From Flavobacterium sp. I3-2 (GTDB taxonomy: Bacteria; Bacteroidota; Bacteroidia; Flavobacteriales; Flavobacteriaceae), in contig NZ_CP058306.1 in the NCBI RefSeq assembly GCF_013389595.1, positions 1,488,001 through 1,552,000 on the forward strand: DNA of 64,000 bases, written 5' to 3'. Shown one piece after another: positions 53,981-63,429 of the stretch. The stretch's first letter is position 1. The number at the start of each line of letters is the position of its first letter. The translations under genes and the position numbers were made by a program. Under the pieces are notes generated by a model. That model was not told the origin of the DNA. It saw nothing but the letters and a program-made list of their open reading frames with translations, and made no database searches.

Positions 53981-53992
53981 TTTTAGGATAAC

Positions 53993-54025
53993 AAAAAAAA
54001 CCTTGCATTTAGCAAGGCTTTTTTG
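53993..54025. terminator. Bidirectional terminator
   Basis: CCTTGC / GCAAGG stem flanked by A and T runs, between the TPR gene and the convergent DUF4407 gene. Confidence 0.85.
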
Positions 54026-55147
54026 TTAAGTGATATCAATAGAGTCATCTTTACTTTCAGAATATTCTTTATTTAATTGGTCCATTCGTTTTTTCATTGC
54101 CATTTCTGTTCGTTTCTCAGTTAATTGATCAAGCGCATTTTTTTCAATGTCAATATTCGAAGTCGATTCGTAATTGTGAACCGTTCTTTGTTTTGCAGTT
54201 TCAATATCGTACGAATCTTTTCCACTCATCAGTTTTACAAAAACAGGTAAACATTCAAAAAAGATAAACAAACAAGCAATAAAAATCACCGCATATTTTG
54301 TTGCATCATTGCTTGTGCCATCTGGTTTAACATGTAAATTGCTTAAAGCTGTATTTCGGTCTGCAAATCCCGCAATATTAACCACGCTGTCCAAAGCAGT
54401 ATCTGTTAAAATTTTAGTTTTTAAAATACCTTCTTGTTCTTTTCGTTCAAATAACTCGGTTTCCTTTTTTTGAATTTGAGAACGTAACGTATCTAAATGA
54501 ATTTCTTGTTTTTTCAACGATTCTTCTTTCATCTTAGCATACGGACCATATCCCATAACTCCAGAAGTTTCGTTTGTTTTCGTGCCAAAAATTTCGTGAT
54601 TAAGTTTTTGTCTGTCGTTTTTAATCGTAATCTCTAACGAATCGGCTTCTGTTTTAAATTTATTTAATTGACCATATTCTATTTGATACTTATTTTCGAA
54701 TGTACTGTTTAATGTATCAATCGTAGCTTGCTGTTTTATTAAATATTCTGCACGAAGATGTTCTCGAATTTCTTTGTCGAAAATTTTTAATTCTAAAGGT
54801 CTCGAAACAACAATTCCGATAATAACGGCAAGTATAATACGAGGTAAAGCTTGTAAAAACTGTTTGAAATTACTTTTAGATTTGTCAATACTTAATACGA
54901 TATATCTATCCATATTAAAAATGGCTAATCCCCAGATCAATCCAAAAAGCATCGCGTATAAAACTGCGTAACTACTTCCACTAAATATAAAATACAGTGC
55001 ATAACCACCAGCTATTGCAGCAAATAATCCAGTGAAAAAAATAGTAGCACCAATGCTAAAATATTTGCTGTGCTCTTCTGGATATTTCTCAAGTGTTTCT
55101 TTTTGCACTCCAGCACACCACCAAAAGAATGTTTTTATGTTGTTCAT
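54026..55147 (-). CDS. DUF4407 membrane protein
   Basis: 373 residues. N-terminal FFWWCAGVQKETLEKYP, then four membrane helices (pairs at about 30-75 and 90-115, and one near 280-300: YAVIFIACLFIFFECLPVFVKLM). A long helical coiled-coil section of ~150 residues (about 130-270) lies between, probably periplasmic. The C-terminus is charged and cytoplasmic. This is the architecture of DUF4407; function undescribed. A TAATTTTG box lies upstream on its strand. Confidence 0.85.
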   Translation of the reverse strand: MNNIKTFFWWCAGVQKETLEKYPEEHSKYFSIGATIFFTGLFAAIAGGYALYFIFSGSSYAVLYAMLFGLIWGLAIFNMDRYIVLSIDKSKSNFKQFLQALPRIILAVIIGIVVSRPLELKIFDKEIREHLRAEYLIKQQATIDTLNSTFENKYQIEYGQLNKFKTEADSLEITIKNDRQKLNHEIFGTKTNETSGVMGYGPYAKMKEESLKKQEIHLDTLRSQIQKKETELFERKEQEGILKTKILTDTALDSVVNIAGFADRNTALSNLHVKPDGTSNDATKYAVIFIACLFIFFECLPVFVKLMSGKDSYDIETAKQRTVHNYESTSNIDIEKNALDQLTEKRTEMAMKKRMDQLNKEYSESKDDSIDIT

Positions 55148-55461
55148 TTTTTATTGTCATTATTAAAAAGTACGCAAAATTATGTTAGTTCTGTTTTGTA
55201 TAAAGTTAAAATTCAGTTAAATGCTTAATTTTGTAATAAAAGTTTAAATATAAAAATCCCTAAAGGCTCATTTGAATTTAAAATTTATCTATTAATCATT
55301 TGAAATTTCAAGCTTAACCGGTTTTTTTACTGAAGATTTTTGTTGGTTTCTAAAATTTTACATTGGTAATTTAATTGCTTTCAAAAGTATAAGAAAGGTT
55401 TTTAATGAAACTGAATTTGTAATTAATTTAATTTATTAGTATCTTGACAAGAAAAATAACT
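55148..55461. other. Divergent intergenic region, AT-rich
   Basis: 314 bases without a gene. It holds the minus-strand TAATTTTG box for DUF4407 (55176-55183) and AT-rich sequence toward the metallopeptidase gene. I see no RNA or strong repeat. Confidence 0.5.
55176..55183 (-). promoter_or_regulatory. -7 box (TAATTTTG) of the DUF4407 gene
   Basis: Minus-strand TAnnTTTG match 28 bases before the start codon. Confidence 0.4.
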
Positions 55462-56235
55462 ATGTTTTTTACTGGATCTAGACATTTTTATGATCGTTAT
55501 AACTTGAATACGCCAAAAGGAAATTTTGTCCTAAAAATTACCGAAGAACAGTTAATTTTTCAGTTTGTAAATGATATTCAAAAAGTTTTTCCAGAGTTTA
55601 CTTCTTTACCACATAAATTCAAGTTAAATTTTGCTAAACGCATTCTGAAATTTTTGAAACAATACGAATTCGTCGAAAAAGAAAAGGTCCATTTAACCAA
55701 CGGTCATAAAGTTTCGATTGCTGCTAGTTATTCAAAGCTTACTTTAGGATATTCAAATTGTTTGATAAACACGTTTGATAAAATACTTGTTTATCCTACG
55801 GCGCAATTTTTTCCACATTTAAACGAAACCCATACCGGACATTTTAATCCAAAAATGAAAGCGATTATGTTAGCTTTAGATGAATATGAACGCGATATTT
55901 ATTTCAATGCAGATGGTAAAGATATTGCACTTCACGAATTCACACATGCGCTTTGTTTTGAGATGTTACAAACCAATGCGAAACATCCAAACTCAGAAAA
56001 TTTTCAAAAGTATTATCATAGAATTCAAGTTTGGTTTCAAGAACCGCAAAATCATTTGTTGGTCAAAGAGTCAGATTTTTTACGAGCTTATGCATTTACA
56101 AATCGCTTAGAATTAATTTCGGTCTTGATTGAATTATTCTTTGAGAAAGAGAAAGAATTTAGGAGGAATTTTCCTGATTTATATTTTTTTACAGGAAGTA
56201 TGATAAAACATCCCAAAACAAATTCTAAAATATGA
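55462..56235 (+). CDS. Zinc-dependent peptidase, MtfA-like (M90)
   Basis: 257 residues from the ATG at 55462 (a TTG six codons upstream is possible). Zincin motif HEFTH at 158-162 in DIALHEFTHALCFEM, with LRAYAFTNRLELISVLIELFFE downstream supplying the third ligand as in the M90 family. The first third is a helical domain (FPEFTSLPHKFKLNFAKRILKFL) typical of MtfA. In E. coli MtfA binds the repressor Mlc; here no phosphotransferase system is seen, so the role is open. Stop lies in a hairpin terminator. Confidence 0.85.
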   Translation: MFFTGSRHFYDRYNLNTPKGNFVLKITEEQLIFQFVNDIQKVFPEFTSLPHKFKLNFAKRILKFLKQYEFVEKEKVHLTNGHKVSIAASYSKLTLGYSNCLINTFDKILVYPTAQFFPHLNETHTGHFNPKMKAIMLALDEYERDIYFNADGKDIALHEFTHALCFEMLQTNAKHPNSENFQKYYHRIQVWFQEPQNHLLVKESDFLRAYAFTNRLELISVLIELFFEKEKEFRRNFPDLYFFTGSMIKHPKTNSKI

Positions 56236-56256
56236 CATTCGTCATATTTTTTTTTA
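56226..56256 (+). terminator. Terminator of the metallopeptidase gene
   Basis: AAAATATGAC / GTCATATTTT hairpin with T run, overlapping the stop codon. Confidence 0.85.
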
Positions 56257-56267
56257 AACCTTCAATT

Positions 56268-56275
56268 TATATTTG
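56268..56275 (+). promoter_or_regulatory. -7 box (TATATTTG) of the CBS gene
   Basis: TAnnTTTG match 21 bases before the ATG at 56297. A TTG inside this box is in frame with the gene but cannot be the start if the promoter is real. Confidence 0.5.
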
Positions 56276-56296
56276 AGCCAACAAAACATAATAACA

Positions 56297-56722
56297 ATGA
56301 AAGAGCGTATTTTGATTTCAGCTATAATGACATCAAATGTAATTAAACTGAATATAAATGATTCATTGACAAAGGCAGAAAAATTATTTAAAGAAAATAA
56401 AATTCGTCACATTCCTGTAGTTTCTGGAAATACGATAGTAGGAATGTTGAGTTATACCGATATGCTGAAAATTGCAATTCCAGATGTTGATGATAACGAC
56501 GAATGTGTGGTTTCAACAGTTTATAATATGTTTACACTTGAACAAGTGATGACCAAAAATGTAGAAACATTATATTTTTATGATTATGTAAAAACAGCAG
56601 CAAAGCTTTTCTCTGAAAGCGAATTTAGAGCATTGTCAATTGTTGATGAAGATAAAAATTTAGTAGGTATTTTATCTACAACCGATTTGATTAAGTATCT
56701 ACTTTCTCAATTTAACGGTTAA
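56297..56722 (+). CDS. CBS-domain pair protein
   Basis: 141 residues from the ATG at 56297. Two CBS modules: ISAIMTSNVIKLNINDSLTKAEKLFKENKIRHIPVVSGNTIVGMLSYTDML and VMTKNVETLYFYDYVKTAAKLFSESEFRALSIVDEDKNLVGILSTTDLI. Such stand-alone Bateman modules bind adenine nucleotides and regulate partners; partner unknown. Single gene. Confidence 0.92.
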   Translation: MKERILISAIMTSNVIKLNINDSLTKAEKLFKENKIRHIPVVSGNTIVGMLSYTDMLKIAIPDVDDNDECVVSTVYNMFTLEQVMTKNVETLYFYDYVKTAAKLFSESEFRALSIVDEDKNLVGILSTTDLIKYLLSQFNG

Positions 56723-56742
56723 TTACGATTTTTTATTTATTC

Positions 56743-56855
56743 TTTTGGGCGATTGAATAAATAGATATTTTTTCTAGTATTTTGTTGAATTCAACTAAAA
56801 AAGTAAATAATTTTTTTAGTGAATTTTTACTGACAAGTATTTATTTTGGGCGATT
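56743..56855 (+). repeat. 12-bp direct repeat in the intergenic region
   Basis: TTTTGGGCGATT occurs at 56743-56754 and again at 56844-56855, 101 bp apart, with partly similar AT-rich flanks. The second copy lies 23 bases before a free-standing terminator. Confidence 0.5.
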
Positions 56856-56877
56856 TAAATACAAATTTGTTAGATTC

Positions 56878-56911
56878 GAAAGGAGCTTCAATGTTGAAGC
56901 TCTTTTTTTTG
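56878..56911 (+). terminator. Free-standing terminator upstream of a lipoprotein gene
   Basis: GAGCTTCAA / TTGAAGCTC perfect 9-bp stem with a two-base loop and a nine-T run. It lies 155 bases after the CBS gene and 107 before the next gene, so it may end a short RNA or late read-through from the CBS gene. Confidence 0.75.
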
Positions 56912-57017
56912 TTAAAAAATTTAATTAAGTTTAATTTATTGGTCTTTAAAGGTTAAAAAAATATCGCATTGTGTTTATTTTAATATTATATTTGATTAAA
57001 ATTTAAAAGAAAAAGAA

Positions 57018-57488
57018 ATGAAAAAAATGTTTTTATCTGCGGTAGTTTTGATGATATCTGCTACTGCTTTATTGTCTTGTTCAGACGATGACAATAATTC
57101 TGGTGTAACTTCGAATCAATTAAATGGTAAATGGAACAATCTTCGTGAAGAAGCTTTAGATGCAAATGGTAATATTGTTGAAACGTATATTTTTGAAAAT
57201 GGTTCTTGTCCTTTAGATATTAATGAGTTTAAAGATAATGGAGTGTTTGTTTTTACAGAATATGATTATTCAACAAATGCTTCTGATTGTAACGAAGAAA
57301 TTTCAAACGGAACTTGGAGTTTAGTTGATAATAATTTTAAGTTAAATCAAGGTGGTGAAGAGTTTAATTTTCAAGTTGTTAAATTAAATGCGACTGAATT
57401 TGAAATTCAAAAACCTCTTTCAAGTGAAGATGCTGAAGATTATGAACTAAATGTTGTTACTTTAAGATACGTTTTCAAAAAAATATAA
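57018..57488 (+). CDS. Lipocalin-like lipoprotein
   Basis: 156 residues; lipobox TALLSCSDDDN. The mature part begins LNGKWNNLREEALDANGNIV and has FEFKDNGVFVFTEYD-like and NGTWSLVDNNFKL strands, the G-x-W pattern of lipocalin-like DUF4923/lipocalin_4-type lipoproteins in Bacteroidetes. A conserved Cys pair (SCPLDINEF and SDCNEE) may form a disulfide. Ligand unknown. Ends in a bidirectional hairpin shared with rpe. Confidence 0.75.
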   Translation: MKKMFLSAVVLMISATALLSCSDDDNNSGVTSNQLNGKWNNLREEALDANGNIVETYIFENGSCPLDINEFKDNGVFVFTEYDYSTNASDCNEEISNGTWSLVDNNFKLNQGGEEFNFQVVKLNATEFEIQKPLSSEDAEDYELNVVTLRYVFKKI

Positions 57489-57511
57489 TTAAAGTAAAAA
57501 ACCAATGCTAT

Positions 57512-57548
57512 AAAAAAAGGAGTTTCGATACAGAAACTCCTTTTTTGT
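57512..57548. terminator. Bidirectional terminator lipoprotein / rpe
   Basis: AAAAGGAGTTTC / GAAACTCCTTTT stem with A and T runs on both sides. Confidence 0.88.
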
Positions 57549-57549
57549 T

Positions 57550-58212
57550 TTATAAGGTTGTGATTTTCTTTAAATCTGCAATTGTTTCAATCGGATTTTC
57601 TGCATTGAAAACAAAACTTCCTGCAACTAAAACATCAGCTCCAGCTTCTGCTAATTGTTTAGCGTTTTTACTAGTAACACCCCCGTCAATTTCAATTAAA
57701 GTATTGGCATTGTTTCTAACGATAATTTCTTTTAATTGTTTTACTTTTTTGTATGTGTTTTCGATAAACGATTGTCCGCCAAAACCAGGATTAACACTCA
57801 TAATACAAACCAAATCAATATCGTTGATAACATCTTCTAACAAAGCAACGTTTGTATGCGGATTAATCGCAACACCAGCTTTCATTCCTTCAGCTTTTAT
57901 CGCTTGTAACGAACGATGTAAATGGTTGCAAGCTTCGTAGTGAACTGTCAAAACGTCAGCGCCTAAATCTTTAAAAGGTTTGATGTATCTGTCCGGATCA
58001 ACAATCATTAAATGTACATCGATTGTTTTTTTTGCATGTTTAGAAATAGCAGCTAAAACAGGCATTCCAAACGAAATATTCGGAACAAAAACACCATCCA
58101 TAATATCGATATGAAACCAATCAGCTTCACTGTTGTTGATCATTTCAACATCGCGTTGAAGATTTGCAAAGTCTGCCGCTAAAACAGACGGAGCGATTAA
58201 AGTATTTTTCAT
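57550..58212 (-). CDS. rpe: Ribulose-phosphate 3-epimerase
   Basis: 220 residues, (beta/alpha)8 barrel. APSVLAADFANL, HIDIMDGVFVPNISFG, DVHLMIVDP, MSVNPGFGGQSFI and EIDGGV are the family signatures, with the two catalytic Asp and metal His residues in place. Interconverts ribulose-5-P and xylulose-5-P in the pentose phosphate and Calvin-type routes. Single gene with a TAACTTTG box upstream on its strand. Confidence 0.97.
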   Translation of the reverse strand: MKNTLIAPSVLAADFANLQRDVEMINNSEADWFHIDIMDGVFVPNISFGMPVLAAISKHAKKTIDVHLMIVDPDRYIKPFKDLGADVLTVHYEACNHLHRSLQAIKAEGMKAGVAINPHTNVALLEDVINDIDLVCIMSVNPGFGGQSFIENTYKKVKQLKEIIVRNNANTLIEIDGGVTSKNAKQLAEAGADVLVAGSFVFNAENPIETIADLKKITTL

Positions 58213-58234
58213 TTGTTGTGTTGTATATATTTTA

Positions 58235-58242
58235 CAAAGTTA
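58235..58242 (-). promoter_or_regulatory. -7 box (TAACTTTG) of rpe
   Basis: Minus-strand TAnnTTTG match 22 bases before the ATG. Confidence 0.5.
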
Positions 58243-58308
58243 CGAATATTTTTAGTCAGATTTTAGCTTTGTTTTTCCTCAAAAAGATATTCACAATTGT
58301 TTTTTAAC

Positions 58309-58341
58309 GACATCTTCTGTCATTATTTTAAACTAATTTTG
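58309..58341 (+). promoter_or_regulatory. umuDC promoter with GACA-N5-TGTC palindrome
   Basis: GACATCTTCTGTC at 58309-58321 is a perfect 4+4 inverted repeat; TAATTTTG, a -7 box, lies at 58334-58341. The palindrome sits about where the -33 region is, the usual place for a repressor site. Confidence 0.45.
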
Positions 58342-58363
58342 TAGGTTTAATATCACTTTCAAC

Positions 58364-58828
58364 ATGAAAATAAATGCGCTTCACATTTCAGAAAATTTAG
58401 AAATATTCGGATTAGAAGTTTCCGAAAATAATGAAATTACTTTGGTAAATGCTGGAGTTAAAGCAGGTTTTCCAAGTCCGGCCGGAGATTTTATTTTTGA
58501 TACCATCGATTTAAATCGCGAATTAATCAAAGATCCAGACACCACTTTTTTAGCTCGTGTTTCTGGAAATTCGATGCAAGATATGCGAATTTATGATGGT
58601 GATTTGATTTTGATTGACCGTTCGATTGCACCTGCAAACGGAAAAATTGCAGTTTGCTATATCGATGGAGAATTTACCTTGAAACGTTTAGAAATTATTA
58701 AAGAAGGAAACGAAATCAAAAAGATTTTACTTTGTCCCGAAAATCCTGATTTTTCTCCGATTGAAGTCGCTCCTGAAAACGATTTCTTGATTTGGGGAAT
58801 TTTAACTTACGCCATCACTAAATATTAA
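58364..58828 (+). CDS. umuD: UmuD-like autoproteolytic subunit of DNA polymerase V
   Basis: 154 residues, LexA/UmuD S24 peptidase fold. Probable cleavage bond Ala34-Gly35 (KAGFPSPAGDF), nucleophile Ser70 (SGNSMQDM) and general base Lys107 (GEFTLKRL). No DNA-binding domain, so UmuD and not LexA. After RecA-assisted cleavage the protein would join UmuC for translesion synthesis. Three bases before umuC. Confidence 0.94.
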   Translation: MKINALHISENLEIFGLEVSENNEITLVNAGVKAGFPSPAGDFIFDTIDLNRELIKDPDTTFLARVSGNSMQDMRIYDGDLILIDRSIAPANGKIAVCYIDGEFTLKRLEIIKEGNEIKKILLCPENPDFSPIEVAPENDFLIWGILTYAITKY

Positions 58829-58831
58829 ATC

Positions 58832-60094
58832 ATGTTTGCGCTTTTAGATTGCAATAATTTTTACGCTTCATGCGAACGTGTTTTTCAACCGCATTTAAAC
58901 GGAAAGCCCATTTGTGTTTTAAGTAATAATGACGGTTGTGTGATTGCGCGTTCTGAAGAAGCTAAAGTTTGCGGAATTCCGATGGGTGCTGTAGCTTTTG
59001 AGTATGAAGACGTTTTTAAACAACATCAAATTCAATTGTTTTCGGCTAATTTTATTTTGTATGGCGATTTAAGTAATCGAATTATGAATATCATTCGTCG
59101 TTATTGTAACGATGTAGAAGTTTATTCGATAGATGAAGCGTTTATGGACTTTTCATCTTATCAAAATATCGATTTAAAAAAACATTGTGAAAATTTACGC
59201 GCTTTTGTAAAACAAGGAATTGGCATTCCAACTTCAATCGGAATTGCGCCAACCAAAACGTTGTCTAAAATTGCGAACCGAATTGCGAAGAAATTTCCGA
59301 ATCATACCAATCACGTTTATGTTTTAGATTCGGATGAAAAAATTCAAAAGGCATTGAAATGGATGAAAATTGGTGATGTTTGGGGAATTGGACGTCAGCT
59401 AGGGAAACGTTTTTTAGCTAAAGGAATTAAAACAGCTTGGGATTTTTCGCAACTTCCAGAATCTTTAGTTCGTAAAGAAATGGGTGTTGTTGGTGTTCGT
59501 ATGTTGTATGAATTACGCGGAATTCCTCAATTGGATTTAGAGCTTCCTAAAACGCGAAAAAATATTGGTGTTAGCAGAACGTTTCCAAAAGTTTGCACAT
59601 CAAAAGATGAATTAGAAGAACGTTTGGTAACCTTTGCGGTTCACGGAAGTGAAAAGCTTCGAAGTCAAAAATCTTGTGCATCTTTATTAACTATTTTTAT
59701 TCGTACCAATACCAAAAAAGAAGGACAACAACAATATGTAAATCAGTTTACGGTGAGTTTGCCCACACCAACCAATTCGGCAATCGAGTGGAGTAAAGCA
59801 GCAAAATTAGCTTTGAGTAAAATTTATTTAGACGGATTTTTATATAAAAAAGCAGGAATCGTAATTGGTGGAATTGTCCCGGAAACCGACCGTCAGATGG
59901 ATTTGTTTACCGAAGATCAGTACATCAAACATCGTCCGATTATGAAAGTCATGGATGTTTTGAATAAAAAGTATCGCAACAATAAAATCAAATTAGGATC
60001 GCAACATTTAGATGAAACTTGGATAATGAAACAATCCTTTTTGTCGAAATTTTACACTACCGATATTAAAGATTTGATTAATGTGAAGGTTTAA
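58832..60094 (+). CDS. umuC: UmuC, Y-family translesion DNA polymerase
   Basis: 420 residues, full length. Catalytic DCNNFYASCERVFQP (Asp6) and YSIDEAFMDF (Asp101-Glu102), palm and finger domains, the helix-hairpin-helix region (IGDVWGIGRQLGKRFLAKGI), a little-finger domain and the C-terminal UmuC-type tail (DRQMDLF), whose QMDLF element resembles a sliding-clamp binding motif. Bypasses DNA lesions with low fidelity. Operon with umuD. Confidence 0.96.
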   Translation: MFALLDCNNFYASCERVFQPHLNGKPICVLSNNDGCVIARSEEAKVCGIPMGAVAFEYEDVFKQHQIQLFSANFILYGDLSNRIMNIIRRYCNDVEVYSIDEAFMDFSSYQNIDLKKHCENLRAFVKQGIGIPTSIGIAPTKTLSKIANRIAKKFPNHTNHVYVLDSDEKIQKALKWMKIGDVWGIGRQLGKRFLAKGIKTAWDFSQLPESLVRKEMGVVGVRMLYELRGIPQLDLELPKTRKNIGVSRTFPKVCTSKDELEERLVTFAVHGSEKLRSQKSCASLLTIFIRTNTKKEGQQQYVNQFTVSLPTPTNSAIEWSKAAKLALSKIYLDGFLYKKAGIVIGGIVPETDRQMDLFTEDQYIKHRPIMKVMDVLNKKYRNNKIKLGSQHLDETWIMKQSFLSKFYTTDIKDLINVKV

Positions 60095-60177
60095 TTCTAA
60101 ATTGAATTAAATTCATAACTTTTGTTAAAATTAAATAATTTAGACAAGTTCTAAAGAGTTAATGATTTTTGATTTTG

Positions 60178-60185
60178 TAAATTTG
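60178..60185 (+). promoter_or_regulatory. -7 box (TAAATTTG) of the fumarase gene
   Basis: TAnnTTTG match 25 bases before the ATG. Confidence 0.45.
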
Positions 60186-60210
60186 TAAGACTTACACAAA
60201 CTAAATTAAA

Positions 60211-61815
60211 ATGATCGATTTTATATATCAGGATTCATTTCCAATACAAAAAGACGATACACAATATCGCAAAATTTCTTCAGATTACGTAAAAATTGAA
60301 AAATTAGGTGATCGCGAAATTTTAACAGTTGATCCAAAAGGATTAGAATTGTTAGCAGAAGTTGCCATGACTGATGTTTCTTTTATGTTACGTACTTCGC
60401 ATTTAGAAAAATTACGTGCGATTATCGATGATCCAGAAGCAACAGATAACGATCGTTTTGTAGCTTACAACTTATTACAAAATGCTGCAGTTGCTGTAAA
60501 CGGAGAATTACCTTCTTGTCAAGATACCGGAACTGCAATTGTGATGGCTAAAAAAGGTGAGAATGTTTATACTGGCGCAGATGATGCTGAAGCTTTATCG
60601 AAAGGTATTTTTAATACGTATGTAAACAAGAATTTACGTTATTCTCAAATCGTTCCGATTTCAATGTTCGAAGAGAAAAACTCAGGTTCAAACTTACCAG
60701 CACAGATTGATATCTATTCTAAAAAAGGAAATTCGTACGAGTTTTTATTTTTAGCAAAAGGTGGAGGTTCTGCAAACAAAACGTTTTTATACCAACAAAC
60801 AAAATCGTTATTAAACGAAAAATCATTAGAAGCTTTCATCAAAGCTAAAATTATGGATTTAGGAACGGCTGCTTGTCCTCCTTATCACTTAGCTTTAGTA
60901 ATCGGAGGAACTTCTGCAGAAGCTACTTTAGCAACTGTGAAAAAAGCTTCTGCTGGTTATTACGATAATTTACCTACTACAGGAAATATGGCTGGACAAG
61001 CTTTCCGTGATTTAGAGTGGGAAGAAAGAGTAAAACAAATTTGCCAAGAATCTGGAGTTGGAGCACAATTCGGAGGAAAATATTTAGTGCACGATGTTCG
61101 TGTGATTCGTTTACCTCGTCACGCAGCTTCTTGTCCGGTTGGTTTAGGAGTTTCTTGTTCTGCTGATAGAAACATCAAAGGAAAAATTACTTCTGAAGGA
61201 ATTTTCGTTGAACAATTAGAAACAAACCCAGCGCGTTTATTGCCAGAAACAGCTCCGCATTTAGAAGCTCCGGTTGAAATCAATTTGGATCAGCCAATGG
61301 AAAATATCTTAGCTGAGTTAACGAAATATCCAATCAAAACACGTTTGATGTTAAACGGAACAGTGATTGTGGCACGTGATATTGCTCACGCTAAAATCAA
61401 AGAAATGTTAGATAATGGTTTAGGAATGCCAGATTATTTCAAAAACCACCCAGTTTATTACGCAGGACCTGCTAAAACTCCAGACGGAATGCCATCGGGT
61501 TCATTCGGACCAACAACTGCAGGACGTATGGATTCTTATGTAGATCAATTCCAAGCAGCTGGCGGATCTATGATTATGTTAGCAAAAGGTAATCGTTCGC
61601 AACAAGTTACAGATGCTTGTGCAAAACACGGTGGTTTCTATTTAGGTTCAATTGGTGGACCAGCAGCAATCTTAGCTCAAGATAATATCTTGAAAGTTGA
61701 AGTGGTTGATTTTGAAGAATTAGGAATGGAAGCTGTTCGTAAAATTACAGTGAAAAATTTCCCTGCTTTCATCATCACTGACGATAAAGGAAACGATTTC
61801 TTTCAAAATTTATAA
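60211..61815 (+). CDS. Class I (iron-sulfur) fumarate hydratase
   Basis: 534 residues, FumA/FumB type: alpha part with [30 protein letters not shown] and [18 protein letters not shown], and beta part fused at the C-terminus with [36 protein letters not shown]. Cysteines for the 4Fe-4S cluster stand in SCQDTG, AACPP and [13 protein letters not shown] contexts. Hydrates fumarate to malate in the TCA cycle. Codon use is that of a highly expressed gene (many GGA, TTA, GTA). Confidence 0.95.
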   Translation: MIDFIYQDSFPIQKDDTQYRKISSDYVKIEKLGDREILTVDPKGLELLAEVAMTDVSFMLRTSHLEKLRAIIDDPEATDNDRFVAYNLLQNAAVAVNGELPSCQDTGTAIVMAKKGENVYTGADDAEALSKGIFNTYVNKNLRYSQIVPISMFEEKNSGSNLPAQIDIYSKKGNSYEFLFLAKGGGSANKTFLYQQTKSLLNEKSLEAFIKAKIMDLGTAACPPYHLALVIGGTSAEATLATVKKASAGYYDNLPTTGNMAGQAFRDLEWEERVKQICQESGVGAQFGGKYLVHDVRVIRLPRHAASCPVGLGVSCSADRNIKGKITSEGIFVEQLETNPARLLPETAPHLEAPVEINLDQPMENILAELTKYPIKTRLMLNGTVIVARDIAHAKIKEMLDNGLGMPDYFKNHPVYYAGPAKTPDGMPSGSFGPTTAGRMDSYVDQFQAAGGSMIMLAKGNRSQQVTDACAKHGGFYLGSIGGPAAILAQDNILKVEVVDFEELGMEAVRKITVKNFPAFIITDDKGNDFFQNL

Positions 61816-61844
61816 GTCAGTTTTAAGCTGTTAGTTAAAAGCTT

Positions 61845-61883
61845 TAAGCTCTATAAGGTGAAAACTTTATAGAGCTTTTTTGT
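61845..61883 (+). terminator. Terminator of the fumarase gene
   Basis: AAGCTCTATAA / TTATAGAGCTT hairpin with T run. Confidence 0.85.
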
Positions 61884-61894
61884 TATGAAAATTT

Positions 61895-63268
61895 TTATTG
61901 ATATTCTGAAAAAATTATGTCATTGTTTTTATTTAGTTTAATCAATGGGAAATTTGGATGATAATATAACGTAAAATAATTTTCACTTATTCCTTCCTTA
62001 AACTTAAAACTATCAAATTTGTACATATTCAGAAGTTTTTGATTGATTATTTTTTCTCCTTTTTGATTGTAAAAATTTGAATATACACTTCCATTATCAT
62101 TAACTTCATATATTCCTTTGTAAATTTCTTCTATTTGGGTACCTTTCTTATCAATCTTAAAAATGGTATTCCCCATATAATCCATTACATACGATTCTTT
62201 CCGGTTAGAAACAATAATCTGTCCGTAATCATTAAAATAATCGTTATATCTATTAGATTCTAAATGATCTCTTTGTTCGAAAGTCTCTAATATTTTTATG
62301 GTTTCAAATTGTTCATTTATAATTTTAACTATGTTTGTTTCCTTACGATACAATGGTTCGCCGTAATAATTAAATTCTTGTTCCTCCAAAATCTTTTCTA
62401 AAACGATACAATGTCCTTTGTAGAAATTTGTTAATGGTTTCAATTCACTTTTTATTTTTTTTCCGTTTATATCCATAAAAAGAGCATCTTTTCTGGCTCT
62501 TATATTTGTGAAAATTGAACTTTCGATAGGTAATCCATCTAAATTGATAAACTCTTTAGGAACGTTATGTACTTTAGATTTGTAAACAAGGAGGTATTTG
62601 TTTTTTGATTTTTTTATTAAGTAGTTTTCTGCATTCCAATATTTCACAATGCTATCTTTTGTTGCAAATAGTTCTTCTCCTGTAAATTTATCAAGTATGA
62701 CAGTAATGTTTGTCTTCTTCTCTTTACGTTGATTGAAAAGTAAAGTTCGGTTTCTTGAAAAATTAAAAGGACTTTCTCTATCATCAAACCAACCGATTGC
62801 ATCATATTTAAGATCTGTTAGAAATTTGCCATCGGGTGTAACCATTGCATATTTTTCATTGATTAAAACCCAACCATAATCTCCCGTTCGTCCGTCTTTT
62901 ATATTACTGAAAGTCAATTCATTTTCAAAAGAATACTTTTCAATTGTTCCAAGTTCTTTCATTAATTCAAAAATGTGGTACGTTTTGCGTTCTGTATTAT
63001 CGGTTGTGTAACAAGGATTACTTGCGTAAATGATGTGTTTATCAGGTGGTGGAACAATCATAGTTTCTATAAACCCCGACGAATCAGGTATATAAGCGTA
63101 AGTGTATTCTTTAGAAACAATTCCTTTATAATCAGTAAAAACGTATCCTTTTTCAGTTTTCTTCAAAGAAAGATAGTCATTTAATTTTATAATATCTCCA
63201 CTTTTATTGAGTTGTGCGTTGGATAAAAATGAATTTATAATGATAAATAATAGAAAAATATTTTTCAA
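61895..63268 (-). CDS. Secreted protein, WG-repeat-like, unknown
   Basis: 457 residues with signal peptide (to FLSNAQ). The body is made of repeated two-strand units (KGYVFTDYKGIVSK, YGWVLINEKYAMVTPDGKFLTDLKYDAIGWFDD, ESYVMDYMGNTIFKIDKKG, GSVYSNFYNQKGEKII) reminiscent of degenerate WG repeats or a beta-propeller. No catalytic motif recognised. Single gene on the minus strand. Confidence 0.65.
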   Translation of the reverse strand: MKNIFLLFIIINSFLSNAQLNKSGDIIKLNDYLSLKKTEKGYVFTDYKGIVSKEYTYAYIPDSSGFIETMIVPPPDKHIIYASNPCYTTDNTERKTYHIFELMKELGTIEKYSFENELTFSNIKDGRTGDYGWVLINEKYAMVTPDGKFLTDLKYDAIGWFDDRESPFNFSRNRTLLFNQRKEKKTNITVILDKFTGEELFATKDSIVKYWNAENYLIKKSKNKYLLVYKSKVHNVPKEFINLDGLPIESSIFTNIRARKDALFMDINGKKIKSELKPLTNFYKGHCIVLEKILEEQEFNYYGEPLYRKETNIVKIINEQFETIKILETFEQRDHLESNRYNDYFNDYGQIIVSNRKESYVMDYMGNTIFKIDKKGTQIEEIYKGIYEVNDNGSVYSNFYNQKGEKIINQKLLNMYKFDSFKFKEGISENYFTLYYHPNFPLIKLNKNNDIIFSEYQ

Positions 63269-63429
63269 AATGTGCTGATTTAGTATAGTTTACTAAAATA
63301 ATCAAATATGTTGTTTTATGATATAAATAAATGTTATTACGTTGAAAATGTTTGATGTTTCTGTAAATGAATTATTTCAGTTAGATGATGAATAAAATTT
63401 ATTATCTTTAGTATTCAACAAAAATCGTT

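Noticed and set aside
50652..54000. Integrated genomic island at tRNA-Arg
   Set aside because: No integrase gene and no repeat of the tRNA 3' end was found downstream; the lipoprotein stretch may simply be variable.
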